A stretch of DNA of 64,000 nt from Buxus sempervirens (Eukaryota; Streptophyta; Magnoliopsida; Buxales; Buxaceae). The notes under the pieces were generated by a model, which worked only from the letters and a program-made list of their open reading frames with translations, was not told the origin of the DNA and ran no database searches. Both the position numbers and the translations under genes were made by a program. The first letter of the stretch is position 1. The number at the start of each line of letters is the position of its first letter. Shown here piece after piece: positions 33,201-44,207 of the stretch. The stretch is taken from the NCBI GenBank assembly GCA_947561395.2, contig OX387186.1, forward strand, positions 48,565,220 to 48,629,219, in the 5' to 3' direction.

Positions 33201-33914
33201 TCACTTAGATAAATAAAAAAGATGAAATCAAAATAAAAGGGACCCACACCTTCAGAGGGTCCCACCAGACCAAATAAAGCAGCATGCTGGCCTAGGAAGG
33301 GTGAACTTGACTCAAAAACCAGGGAGACCCGAGGGACCCGTCAGACCGATGGGGCGGGCCGGGGTGTCTTTGGACTTCCCCGGACGTAACCGAGGACTTA
33401 GCTAGAACTCTGAAAAGCCGCAGACCAGACTTAGACCCGGATAGGGCAAAAACCGTGTCTGCCTGCACCTCTCAGGCAGTGGCGACTCCGAATGTCCCGA
33501 GGCACGCACTGAAAGTGCGCCCGGTGTGCGATCTAGATCGATTTTAGGTGCGCACAAGTGCTAATGGAAGCTGAATTAGAAGAAGCTGAATGGATACAGT
33601 CAAGACTTGATCAACTCAATTTAATAGAGGAAAAGCGTTTGAAGGCGCTTTGTCACGGCCAATTGTATCAGAAGAGAATGGCCAGGGCTTACAATAAGAA
33701 GGTGAAGCCCAGAACTTTCCAAGAAGGAAATTTAATATTGAAGAAAATCTTACCCTTTTTGGAAGACCCTCGTGGAAAGTTCAAACCAAATTGGGAAGGA
33801 CCTTATGTGGTCAAGAAGGTCCTGTCAGGGGGTGCTCTCATCTTAACAGAAATGGATGGGAAAGATTTTCCTGAGCCAATTAACTCTGATGCAGTAAAGA
33901 GATATTTTCCATGA
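24221..33914 (+). pseudogene. Element A gag-pol polyprotein, inactivated and interrupted
   Basis: Collinear with the nearly intact gag-pol of element B. The order is gag (about 24600-25140), a Cys/His knuckle (CDYHMGAPGHPTDKC near 25560), aspartic protease with an unusual Asp-Asn-Gly-Ser (near 26710), reverse transcriptase with YVDD (near 28830), RNase H (about 29260-29640), archaeal-type RNase H (FFDGAAN near 29717) and integrase (30380-31085, then 33557 on). Lesions: stops at 24362, 24881, 27942, 29427, 30513, 30588 and 30920; a frame change at the A-run 27836-27843; a 1-bp loss near 30728; and a 2471-bp solo LTR at 31086. The 3' part (33557-33914) restores the integrase tail and final stop. 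It cannot make a functional polyprotein. The double RNase H places it in the Tat lineage. Confidence 0.9.
31086..33556 (+). mobile_element. Solo LTR (family 2) inside A integrase
   Basis: Perfect AGTGC duplications (31081-31085, 33557-33561) flank TGTTAGCACC...GGTGCGCACA, 2471 bp. It has inverted-word arrays before the TATA box (about 31667-31880; the last three words at 31805, 31833 and 31861 are exactly 28 bp apart) and a second array at 32711-32815 (words at 32711, 32739, 32767, 32795). TATAAATA is at 31895-31902, and a PBS-like TGGCGACTC at 33480-33488. Its first 250 bp match the start of the other family-2 and the family-3 LTRs. No internal region remains. Confidence 0.92.
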
Positions 33915-34360
33915 ATGAATATTACTAGGAAATGATCTGAGGCCATTTTTCCTTATATCCCAAAATTTGCATCCCTAGTCAAGCCAATTTGAGCCTGTTC
34001 GTCTTCTTTGTTAAACCTAAACTGGACTTACAGTCTTATACTGGGGCAAGGCCCATAGGGGCAAAGCCAATAGGGGCAAAGCCAATAAGGGCAAAGCCAA
34101 TAAGGGCAGAAAGAAAAAAGAAAAAAATAGGGGCAAATGAAAGCCAAATACAAAAGAGGGGGAATGGGATTGAATTCATCATGACTGTAAGTCCGGTTAA
34201 CCCATTTTTCACACTTAGAAAATTTTGAGCCTTTAAATACCTTTTCTTTCATAAACCGAGCCTAGCCTTTTTTTCGTCCTATTATTAAGTCCTCGGTGAT
34301 TTTAGTATATTCATTCAACTTTCAGAGTAAGATTGGTGATGACGGAATGCAGAATCCAAC
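33915..34360 (+). other. Element A sequence between pol and the antisense gene, part 1
   Basis: Non-coding; matches 52010-52456 of element B in reverse. Contains a short tandem of AAGCCAATARGGGCA (about 34056-34108) and the conserved word GTCCTCGGTGAT. It is cut at 34360 by a solo LTR and resumes at 36757. Confidence 0.65.
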
Positions 34361-36751
34361 TGTAGACACTTGATCTTTGTACCCCAAAGAATGAAAATTT
34401 TAATTATAAAGTCAAACCCTAAGGGGGCTGAAATTTGACTTTTGATCCAAGGATAATTGACCATCAAACTTCATCTCATTGAAAAGAGCATTCCGACACG
34501 GTTCTAACGCAACCGAGTTTGCCAGAATCGGAGTCCGGATGAGGAAGTTATGAGCCGGTCAAACTTTTGGGGGAGAGAAAGTTGACTTTTTTTTCTCGAC
34601 CCCAATTCAACTGCCCAATTTGATCCCAGTGGATAGTGGGTTCCGAGCCGATTCCAACAACACCAAATTTGCTGAAATCGGACATCGGACGAAAAAGTTA
34701 TGGGAAGTTGAAATTTCAAAGAAAGCTGCCCATGTGGCAAAACAGCAGCAAAAAGCAGAATAAACGAATTAAATAATCATTTAATAGAAATATCTTTATT
34801 TTTTAATAATATTTTAATAAAAGAATCTCGTTTTTATAATATAATAATCATAAAATCGGAATAAAATCGGTTTAAAAATCAAATTGGAGAAAAATTTGAA
34901 ATCCGAGCATTTTAAAAACGTGCGCGCCCGTATTTGAAGTACGGGCGAGGCATGCCCGTATTTGAGAGCTTCTAGAAGGGGACGCGTGTCGCTCTACGGC
35001 GGGACACGCGTCCCGTACGGCCGATTTTGTGAGATTTGAAAATGTGCGTTTTTCGCCCGTATTTGAATTACGGTCAAGGCACGCCCGTACTTAAAGTACG
35101 GGCAAGGCACGCCCGTACTTCAAATACGGGCACGAAAATTTTGCCTATAAATAGAGAGGCCACCCCCCTCATTGGAACAAGCCATGACTGAAGGCCTTCG
35201 ACCCTCTCCTCCTTGACGTTTTACACGTCCAACCCCTGCCCGAGTCCTGCCACTCCAATACCCATACGCCAAATACCCAAAATACCCCTGAAATGCTGCC
35301 AAAGCTTCCCATTTCACCTTACAAGCACAAATAACCCATCAAACCTCTTTCAAACTGAATTCCAAGAATTCAACAGGACGCGGAAGCGCTGCCGAAATCA
35401 TCAAAACAAGTGAGGAGTGACACTGTAAGTATTCTTGTTATATTATGTTTAAATAAGCTAGTTTTGGGAATTTCTTCTAATCCTTTTGTTTCTTTTCTCA
35501 TCTTCTAGTTGTATTTCTAACTTGTTTATTGTGTTTGGCATGTCATGAGAATTCTCACATAAGGTGGGAATCCATGGGAGAAGAATAGTTCCATAAAAGA
35601 CTTAGAAAATGTCCAAAATGGCATAAAGCCGGTTCTTGTGGCTATTTAAAGAAAGAATTGTCCCCTTAAATCTTCCCATGAACCCCTGTAAATTCTCTCT
35701 CTTTCCTTCTTAATAACGGTGACGATAGAAGTAAAAAGAAAGCTTACTTCTTTGAACAATGCAAAAGAAGAAGAAAGAAGAAAAGAAGAAGAACATGGCC
35801 AAGAAGTGGACTCCTATGTTGCTATGAGGACATTTCAAACCCCAACAGACATTGCAGAACACTCCAAATAGGCCACGGAATGGATCCCAAGCGGAATTGA
35901 CACCAAAAATGCAAAATTGGATGCGCCCATAAACTCAGAGCGGTCCGGTCAGGACCGTGTTTGTTTCACGGGCGTGCCAAATCGGATTTCGTTCACGGGC
36001 AAGGGTGGCCCATATAACAAACACGGGCAGTTGTAAAAGTAACATAAAAAATATAATTTTCCGGCCCGGTTGAACCCGAACCGGCCTGAACCAGTCCTTT
36101 AAGCAATTTGGGCTATCTTAAGCTCATCTTTGGACCGTGGGCCCAAATGGACCCACCAAGGCACCTTGGGCCCACTTTTGGGGCCCACTTTTGACCGGCC
36201 CACACCAGGCCTGTTTTCAATAAACAGGCCCAGGCCCCTTGACCCTTGGCTAATGGGCCAAATCCAAGCCCATCAAGCCCAAATAAAAGTGTAAATAAAT
36301 AAAATTTAAATAACCAAAAAAGGGTTACCCAATAACCCTACTGGGCCTAAGGCCCAACCATGGCAGCCCACGGGTCTTCCAACGGGACCCGGGTCCGACC
36401 CACTCTACTAAATAAAAAGATAAAATCAAAGTAAAAGGGACCCACACCTTCAAAGGGCCCGCCAGACCCAATAAACAGTATGTTGGTCTAAGAAGGGTGA
36501 GCTTGACTCAAAAACCAGGGAGACCCGAGGGACCCATCAAACCGACAGGGCGGGCCGGGGTGTCTTAGGGCTTCCCCAGACGTAACCGAGGACTTAGCTA
36601 GATCTCTAATAAGCCGCAGACCAGACTTAGACCCGGATAAGGCAAAAACGTGTCTGCCTGCACCTCTCAGGCAGTGGCGACTCCGAATGTCCCGAGGCAC
36701 GCACTGAAAGTGCGCCCGGTGTGCGATCTAGGCCAGGTTTAGGTGCGCACA
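34361..36751 (+). mobile_element. Solo LTR (family 2), second copy
   Basis: Perfect CCAAC duplications (34356-34360, 36752-36756) bound a 2391-bp LTR starting TGTAGACACTTG and ending GGTGCGCACA. Same plan as the copy at 31086: arrays with words at 34927/34955 and 35056/35084/35112 (28-bp steps), TATAAATA at 35146-35153, a partly decayed second array (35926-36030, with CCCATA variants) and TGGCGACTC at 36675-36683. Solo; no PBS, PPT or coding sequence. Confidence 0.92.
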
Positions 36752-36756
36752 CCAAC

Positions 36757-36972
36757 CCTAGTGAAAACCGTAATTGGCACTAGGGGCAAGAAGGGCAAAA
36801 GGAAAAATAAAAAAGAAAAAAATAGAAAAAGAAAAAAAATATATATCAAATCAAAGGTTGAGTTGATCATGAGGTCCAAATGTAATCAGCATAAGCACTG
36901 GAAACTGAGCAGATTAGCAGGGTCAATCATGAAGGTAAAGCCATTAGGAGATGATTCTAAAGGTCACGGGGT
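36757..36972 (+). other. Element A sequence between pol and the antisense gene, part 2
   Basis: Continues the segment ending at 34360 (CCTAGTGAAAACCGTAATTGG matches B near 52010 in reverse) with an A-rich tract. It is cut again by the solo LTR at 36973. Confidence 0.65.
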
Positions 36973-38789
36973 TGTAGACACCCCAAATTGCACTACAAAA
37001 TGAGAAAATAATAAAAAAACATGAAATTAGAGCTTAAAACAGGTCAAAATGCATAAAAATTGACTAAGCAGGCTTTGCCCGTATTTCCTTCACGGGCCCG
37101 TCGCGACCGAAAATTCTCTACGGTCAGGCGCGCCCGTAGTAACTATACGGTCACCATTGGACCGTAGTGCATTTACGGTCACTAAAGACACGTGCGAGTT
37201 TTGACCTTCTCTCGATTTTCGAGCTTTATCTTTAGTCCAATATATCTTTAAATGAGCGAATTAAGTATTTTATTCGCTGAAGCCACCTTGGTTGGCTATG
37301 GATGGGCATTATCTCCAATTTTCACTCTATCCTGAGGATCAGGATATATCCTTCTGGACCAACCATACCCCTGTGCTTGCCTATAAATAGAGGTGAGATT
37401 CTTAAGCAAAAGGCCACGAAAATTTGAAGTTCAAGGAAGTCCAAGGAACTCCAAGAGAAGAGAAGAACTCCTGCTACCTGCCTGCTCAATCCAGGTAAGT
37501 CCCCTATCCCTTTTTATTTTCTGTCTTCAATTTTAGATGTAATAGGATCATCTCTATTGCTGTAGAATAAGGCCATATCTGTTTTTGTATTCCTAAACTT
37601 GTCTCTAAGTACCTCAAGAGTCTCTCTAGCCGTAAAACGTGAAGAGAGAACTAGGGGAAAGGGGAACAAGTGGATCCCTAGAATAGAACCCCATATCTGT
37701 TTTTTTCATAGAATAAGGCCTATGATTGTGTTTGTATACCCAAACCTATCTCTAAGTACCTCAAGAGTCTCTCTAGCCGTAAAACGTGAAGAGAGAACTA
37801 GGGGAAAGGGGAACAGGTGGATCCGTAGGGTAGACCCCCATGTGCTCAAATCTGTGAGATGTGGCTATTTTGAATATCCTGATCATGTTTAATTGTTTTT
37901 ATGATGAATCTGAATGAATCACATGAATCTATGATGTTTATAGCATGAGATCCCCACTTTTTGATAAAATTTGGATTTTCCACATATTTGCACCTACAGC
38001 ACTGTTTTCGTGATTTTTGTGGTTTTAGGCTAGGGTCTTGGATTTATCATGATCAATATGATAGATCTGAATCCAGAAGCCTGAAAGTAAATTCTAGGGT
38101 TTCATGATGTGGTTTTTTAAATTGTTTTCATTATTGAGAGAAGACCCTACGGTCTAAATTCTCCCATTTTGGTGTTTTTCATCAACGTGGGTATTTTTGG
38201 TTTTTATTTTCTGATTTAATGTGAAATTTGGGCTTTATCTATATCCTGGACTGTTCAAGTTAAATTGTGAAACATTTTATAAAAATCATATTTTTCTAGA
38301 TTTCTAGAATTTGATTTGAAGCCAGATTTTTGGATTTTTCACTTTAAATTGATTTTATTTGATTTCATCTCAATTTTGTTTTGATCATGAAACCCTAGGA
38401 ATGGTATGATCATATTTGAAAGTTCTGGACAATCAGACTATTCATATGAAAAAAAACCATATATTTTTATCTTCTTTTTGTGATTTTTCATGAATTTTAT
38501 AGCAAGCCTTTTTCCTTTATTTTAACATGAACAATACCTGGCAACCACCTTGTGTGGATGAATAGGGGTGCCTAACACCTTCCCTTGTTCATAACTTAAT
38601 CCCCTTACCCATCTCTGGTTGTTTTTTTTAGGAGGGTTATTTTTATCCTAAAATTGCCTTTTGTGCTTATTTAATATTTTGGTGTCCATTCACACCTAAA
38701 TTGAATGGTGGCGACTCTTTGTTTTATTTAATCCCGTGTGATGATTGAGGAAGTCAATTGAAAATTTGATTTTTTTCCCATGTCTCACA
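36973..38789 (+). mobile_element. Solo LTR of the A family, nested inside A
   Basis: Nearly identical to the 5' LTR at 16872-18684 but flanked by perfect GGGGT duplications (36968-36972, 38790-38794). It is therefore an independent insertion reduced to a solo LTR, not the 3' LTR of element A. TATAAATA at 37382-37389, an array at about 37079-37180, the duplicated CTCTCTAGCCGTAAAACG block (about 37602-37690, 37757-37840), GGGGTGCCTAACACCTTCCC near 38565 and TGGCGACTC at 38709-38717. Confidence 0.92.
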
Positions 38790-38794
38790 GGGGT

Positions 38795-39098
38795 AGACAG
38801 ATTTGGTCTCTCCCTATTGCTTGGACTACCCTCTTCATTATTTAACCTGATTTTAATTCCTTTAATTATATGTGATTAAGTGTTTTGGATCAGCTTTCAA
38901 AAAAAAAACTATACTTTGGCCAGTGATGAGAAATCAAATACTTTTTCATAAAACTTCTGTTTTTATAAGCATCTGAGAATTCTGAGGCCAATAATATAAA
39001 ACCTATTTTTGAATTAAATCTATTATCTTTCCACTAATGGAGTTTGTTTTTGTATAAAAGTATGAAAAAAAATGAATGAAAAAAAAAGATAAAAGAAT
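38795..39098. other. Element A 3' untranslated DNA of the antisense gene
   Basis: Non-coding; matches 51391-51600 of B in reverse (for example TTTGGCCARTGATGAGAAATCA and TCTTTCCACTARTGGAGTTT). This is the 3' flank of the antisense gene and probably holds its poly(A) site. Confidence 0.6.
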
Positions 39099-40021
39099 CT
39101 AATCCCTACTCCCTAACTGCTCCTCAAGTTCCCTAATCCTAGCTGCCTGAATTGCAATGATTCCAGAAGCACCCTCTGCATCAGGATCACTCAAAAAGGA
39201 GATGACCTCATCTGAAAAAGAATGCTTGATCTTCAACGCCCTAAGGTCGGCCAAGGAATCCTGATATTTCTTCTGCATCACTCGGACTTCAAAGCGACGA
39301 GCTTGCCTTTGTTCTTCAAGTTTCTTCTCCAGGGCAAGACGGCCAGACTTCTGCTCTTCAAGCTTTCTCTCCAGAACAAGGACTTTTATCCTAAGTTCTT
39401 GAGCCTCCCGTACCCATATTTGTTGAAGCCGCTTATGGGTTGCCCTTTCTGACTCCAGAATATCCTTATAGGTAGGAGGAAGAACTGCATGAGGGTCTTC
39501 TTGTACTGGGGCATGACTCTGCACCTGTTCTTTGATCCAAAAGTGATAGTCCTTCACATGGGACTCAGAAAAGACAGGACCCCGCAGAAAGCGAACATAG
39601 GACCACTCATTCATTAATTGAGCATTTAGCCCCATGGTGGCTAATGTAAGTGGTCCTACAAGGCTCTCATAGCCAGTTGGGATTATAATTCCCTGGGTCG
39701 CTCCAAACTGCCGAAGAACCCTCAAAGGAAGATAGAGAACAGCAGATTTCAAGCCTACCAGGACCAAAAAGTTCCTATCTCTGAAGCTGATCACTGTCTC
39801 TGGATTAGGTTGATAAGTGCCAGGCCATCTCACTTGATCATCCTGGAGAGTACCCAAGAAAGTGAACCATCCCTGCTTGCCGCCTTGGATATTAGGACAA
39901 CTCCTGTGGCTCATCAGAACAGGAACTTTCAACCTTGGAAAGAAGCGGCGAGTTATCTCTTCAACTTGGCTCAGATGGTCAAGCAACCAAAGCTGCAGGA
40001 AAGGGGAGTATTTCAATTTAT

Positions 40022-40172
40022 TTCAAAAAAAGAAAAAAAAAGAAAAAGAAGAAAGAAAAAAAGAGAAGAAGAAAAAAAGAAAAAAAAAGAAAGAAAGAAG
40101 AAAAAAAGAGAAAAAAAAAGAAGAGAAGAAGGAAAAGAAAAAGAAGAAGAAGAAAAAAAAAAGAAAAAAAAT
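40022..40172 (+). repeat. 150-bp purine-only tract in the antisense-gene intron
   Basis: Only A and G on the + strand, so a long pyrimidine tract on the coding strand just before the CTGCAG acceptor. The same intron in B (89 bp) lacks it, so it expanded in A. Lysine/glutamate-rich open frames on the + strand are artefacts. Confidence 0.9.
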
Positions 40173-40542
40173 ATATGTTTATTTTTACCTGTAGGATAGG
40201 GGCGCAGGTAAGGAAACGCTTCTTCTTTCTGAAATAACAGTCAGTAAGGGCCTGGTATATCTTTGCTAATATCATAGGGGCCAACCTCTCACGTTCCCTA
40301 ACCTGGCAGATAACTGAGATGAGAACCAAGTCAACCTGGTCATCACCCCGTGGAAAAAGCAACTGATTGACCACTACCAGAGTCAATGCATTAAACCTAG
40401 AATCCTTGTCCCCACTCCTTAGAAATTTTTCAGTCAAAAAGGTCTTGGACAAAGTCAATAGGGTTTCAGAATTCCCTAAGTCTTTCTTCCCTATACCCAG
40501 GAATGTAGAGGCCTCCTTTTTGTAACTAGGCTTTAGGGGTGG

Positions 40543-43500
40543 TGAGCGCACCCCATTTCCGGTTGCACGACGAGGCGCACGCAAAACGATGCGTGCCTCG
40601 GGATTTGTTTGGAGTCACCACTGCCTGATGGGGTGCAGGCAGACACTTGGGTGCCTAAGTTCTTCTACTAAGGCTTTTGGTCTGCGGCTTTTGAGATTCT
40701 AAGTAGGGGCTCGGTTGCGGTCTGGGGAAGTCCGTAGACACCCCAGTCCACCCCGTCAAGTGACGGGTCCCATAAGTTTCCCTGGTTTCAGTCAACTCTG
40801 GTCTCTTACTCACCCGATTCCTATTCCAGCATGTAGTTTTGATTAAGTCTGGCGGGACCGCCAAAGTGGTGTGGGTCCCTTTACTTGGTTTTATCTTTCT
40901 TAGCTTAAAGTGGTGTGAGTCTGATTGGGCGGGCCCCGTTGGAAGGCCCGCGGTATCCCTTGGTGGGCCAGATGTGGCCCTTTGGACTTTGGTTCAATTT
41001 GAATTGATTTTATTTTGGAGTTCAAGTTGGATTAGTTAAGTGGATTTCATGCCAAAAGTGGGCCGGGGTTGCTTTGTGGGCCCTTGAGTGGGCCCCACAG
41101 TTGTTTGCCAAGTGATTTTGGTTATCTTGATTAATTATACCAAAATGGGCCAGGTATTGGGCTTGGGGCCCTTTACCTAGGCTTGGGCTTGAAAGCCCAA
41201 GGCTTCTTGAGTTAGGGTTTTGAAACCCTAACCTTGGTTGGTTAATGGGCTTGGTGGGCCCGATAGGCCCTGCCCTTTGCCTCGGCCAAACCATAACTTA
41301 ACTACGCATGCATGTTGCCCCAGTTGGGCTTTGATGGGCCTCACAGGGTCTGGCCCGCTCAATTCCTTTAATTGTCTTATTTAAGCATAATAGGTTTGTC
41401 GGGCTTTGTGGGCCCCGTTGGAAGGCCCACTGGAATTCACATTGGACCGGGTCGGTCCATGGCCCATCTTGGGTCTCCGGGTGACCCGGAAACCCTTCTG
41501 GTTCATGTGGTTTGGTCAAACCAAGCACAAAAATAGCACAAAAACACAAAAAACAGCAAAAACAACATTCTAGCAGTGTAGCCGGCCTGAGATGCCGGTT
41601 ACACACAAGTCTTAGTGTATCCGGCATCCTTAGCTGGCTACACATGGGCTTCAGTTGATCCGCCCTGAGTTGCCGGATCAACCTACAGAAGCTATTTTTT
41701 CGGATTTTGGCTACGGGGTTGGTTTCTTGGGTCTCCTAGGATGTTCTGGGGGTCGTATGGGCTCCTGTGTGAGCCCACGTTGGTTCAGGTGAGAGCCACT
41801 TGGCTTTCTTCTTGGTGTTTTGAAAACTAAAGGGAGGAGATGGTGGCCGGGGCTTGCCTCCTCCTCTTTTCCGGATCCACTTGATGCACAGACAGGGACT
41901 CAAGTGTCCCTGTCTTGGGTTCCTTTTCCTACTAGAAGATCCACCATTATCCTACATGAAACATCAAGCAAAGCGGAGCATCCACAAACATGCTTTAAGT
42001 ACACAAAGACCCAATCCAGCCCCATGGAACATGTGCAAGGGGGAACTAACTTTTCATGACCAAAACAGCAATTAAACATGAGTTATACCCTAAGTGAACG
42101 TATGCAAAAGTAACGAAAACCAAGCATGCTTAAAGCTATGATCCTATCCAAATGAGTAAAGGAACATATATCACCCATCCCTCCTACTATAACCATATGC
42201 ACCCAACTCACACATCTAGCTAAAAAGTGTCTAAAGAAGGGAATAGGGGGGATTAAATTGGGATACAATAGATGATCATGCTAAGGGGAACATGCTCCCC
42301 CACAAATAATTAAAACAAAACTCAAAATAGCAACTTAATGGGGCTAAAATGAGATGGGCTCTCTCTTACCCTTATAGACCTCCACATTACCAAAAGAAGG
42401 AGAAGAAAAGGCATGCAAATGGACCTCTATACCAAACTTATGCTAGGGAAAAGACAATATTGGAAAACATTTCAGAAAAATCTCATTATAATATATATGC
42501 AACACAACATGATGGGGAGTCTCACCTTGAGGTTGGAATCCTCTTTGAGGATGTGCTTGAGCCTCCTCGTGGCACCACAGTCCTTGGGCAGCACCTCCTC
42601 CTCTCCAAATGACCTCCAAGACCTCATTCTTCTCACTTGAATGTGGTGGAGAATGGCGGTGGAAAATGGTGGTGGGGGTTTAGGGAGTCATGAAGAGAAC
42701 TTGGGAGAGATGGGAGAGATGGAGCATGGAGAAGAAGAATGGTGGGAGAAAATGTGCTCAACCCCCCATACGTATGGGGGGTTGGGCTTTTTATAGTGGG
42801 GTGGTATGGGTATGCATGCATGTGATGTGCATGCATGCATAGGGGACACAATTATGGGGGAGAGAGAGAGATAGAGGGTTATGGATGGATGGCATGCATG
42901 TATGATGCACATGCATGCCCATCAACCATGAGAGAGAGGGGATGCATGTATGGATGATGATGTGTGATCATGGGGGAAGAGAGAGAGAGAGAGAGGGGTG
43001 CATGCATGGATGATGCCCATGCATGCCCATAGGGGACATCAATCATGAGCAAATCTTGGTATTTGTGGATTGGTCCCTGGAACTTTGGATTTTTACAGAT
43101 TTAGTCCATGATACTTTTGGATATTTACAGATTTAGTCCTTGATACTTTTGATATTTACAGATTTAGTCCCTGATACTTTTGGATATTTACAGATTGGTC
43201 CCTGGGATATTTTCTCAAGTTTTGATGCTTATGGATCTAGTCCCTGATACCCTTGGATATCTGCAGCTTTACCATTGAGATATTTTTCATTGATTTGGGT
43301 AATTACAGATTTAACCCCTGAGACCTTTTTGCTCTGTTGCTTGCCACGTGTGCAGACTTTTGCCACGTGTGCAGTTTTCCAACACGCTGCCCTAGAACTT
43401 CAACTGCTTACATCTTCTTCATCCGGACTCCGATTTGGGCAAACTCAATTGCGTTAGAACCGTGTCGGAGTCCTCTATCCATTGGCATAGGGCTAAGCAC

Positions 43501-43766
43501 TCGGCACGGGGTTCGAGAAAAAGTCAACTTTCGACTCCTCTTTAAGTTTGACCGGCCCATAGATCCTTCATCCGGACTCCGATTCCAGCAAACACAGTTG
43601 CGTTGGAACCACGTCGAGATTCTCTATCCATTGAGATAGGGCAAGGTGACCAATTTTCTCTTGATCAAAAAGTCAATTTTTGATCCCTCAGAGTTTGACT
43701 TTTCTGCTGTCTTTTAGCACATTTTTTTCTCTTTTATTTGGTTTGATCAAAATTTGGGTGCTTACA
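40543..43766 (-). mobile_element. Solo LTR (family 3) inside exon 1 of the antisense gene
   Basis: Perfect GGTGG duplications (40538-40542, 43767-43771) bound a 3224-bp LTR that on its own strand starts TGTAAGCACCCAAATTTTGA and ends GGTGCGCTCA. Its first few hundred bases are related to the family-2 LTRs. On the minus strand a TATA-like CTATAAAAAG lies near 42795, beside a 24-bp perfect palindrome (42760-42783). GA- and ATGC-rich microsatellites lie upstream (42800-43020). A 39-bp hairpin array sits at 41577-41683, and the PBS-like word (decayed to GAGTCACCA) at 40612-40620. Confidence 0.9.
41577..41683. repeat. Three hairpins at 39-bp spacing, family-3 LTR
   Basis: Hairpins start at 41577 (TGTAGCCGGC), 41616 (TGTATCCGGC) and 41655 (TTGATCCG), each with its complement after a 7-bp loop. 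Compare the four-hairpin array of the sister LTR at 45916. Confidence 0.88.
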
Positions 43767-44207
43767 GGTGGGTTCACAACTTTTTCAGAAAATCTTAGGC
43801 CAAGGATGGTTTCAACTTCTTCTATGGTAGGAGTCATCTCTTTGTCATCAAAACGGAAGAGATTCAGCTCAGGTACCCAGTGGCCAATCAAAGCTTCAAT
43901 GATTTCCCACTTAAAGGGAATTTTAGGGAGGTGTAGGATATGCCCTAAGTGGATGGAGTCCCAACGAATCTCCTCATCAAGGGTCATGGAGTTAACCCAT
44001 CTATCATAGAAGGAGTCCACAATGTTGTACCTGGTAAGATTAGGAGGTTTTGATCTAACAGGGTGTCTTGCAGGAGAAGATTCAACGGCAGGAGAAAGCG
44101 GCGTAGGGGAAGCCATGGAAGCGCCAAAGAAGCCAGGGAAAGCGAGAAAAGACGTGCTCAGGGAGTTTTCCAACTAGTAAAAGTGTCACAATGACGTTCC
44201 CCATGAG

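Larger units (their letters stand above)
39099..44173 (-). pseudogene. Spliced antisense gene of element A: DUF7745/plant-mobile-domain-like protein, split by a solo LTR
   Basis: Runs opposite to gag-pol, downstream of integrase. Exon 1 is 44173-43772 plus 40542-40189, parted by the solo LTR at 40543-43766; without it the frame is continuous. A GT-AG intron (40188-39993) follows, phase 0, then exon 2 (39992-39099). The total would be about 549 residues, or less if the Met at 44115 is the start. The N-terminal part (ALIGHWVPELNLFRF, then EMTPTIEEVETILGL) and the middle (APMILAKIYQALTDC, CAPILQLWLLDHL) match the plant DUF7745/plant-mobile-domain-like families tied to transposons. The C-terminal 150 residues are heptad-rich, a probable coiled coil. 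No stop or frameshift is seen apart from the LTR insertion. Function unknown; the family name is by recognition, not search. Confidence 0.75.

Noticed and set aside
37599..37892. 97-codon open frame with two repeats
   Set aside because: It reads through the duplicated block of the A-family LTR; no start context, no domain, and the same block in the other LTR is not open in the same way.
36973..38789. 3' LTR of element A
   Set aside because: It is flanked by its own perfect GGGGT duplication, and element B shows that the sequence on both sides is one continuous internal region. It is a solo insertion.
39810..40237. Lysine/glutamate-rich open frames on the + strand
   Set aside because: Produced by the purine-only intron tract of the minus-strand gene.
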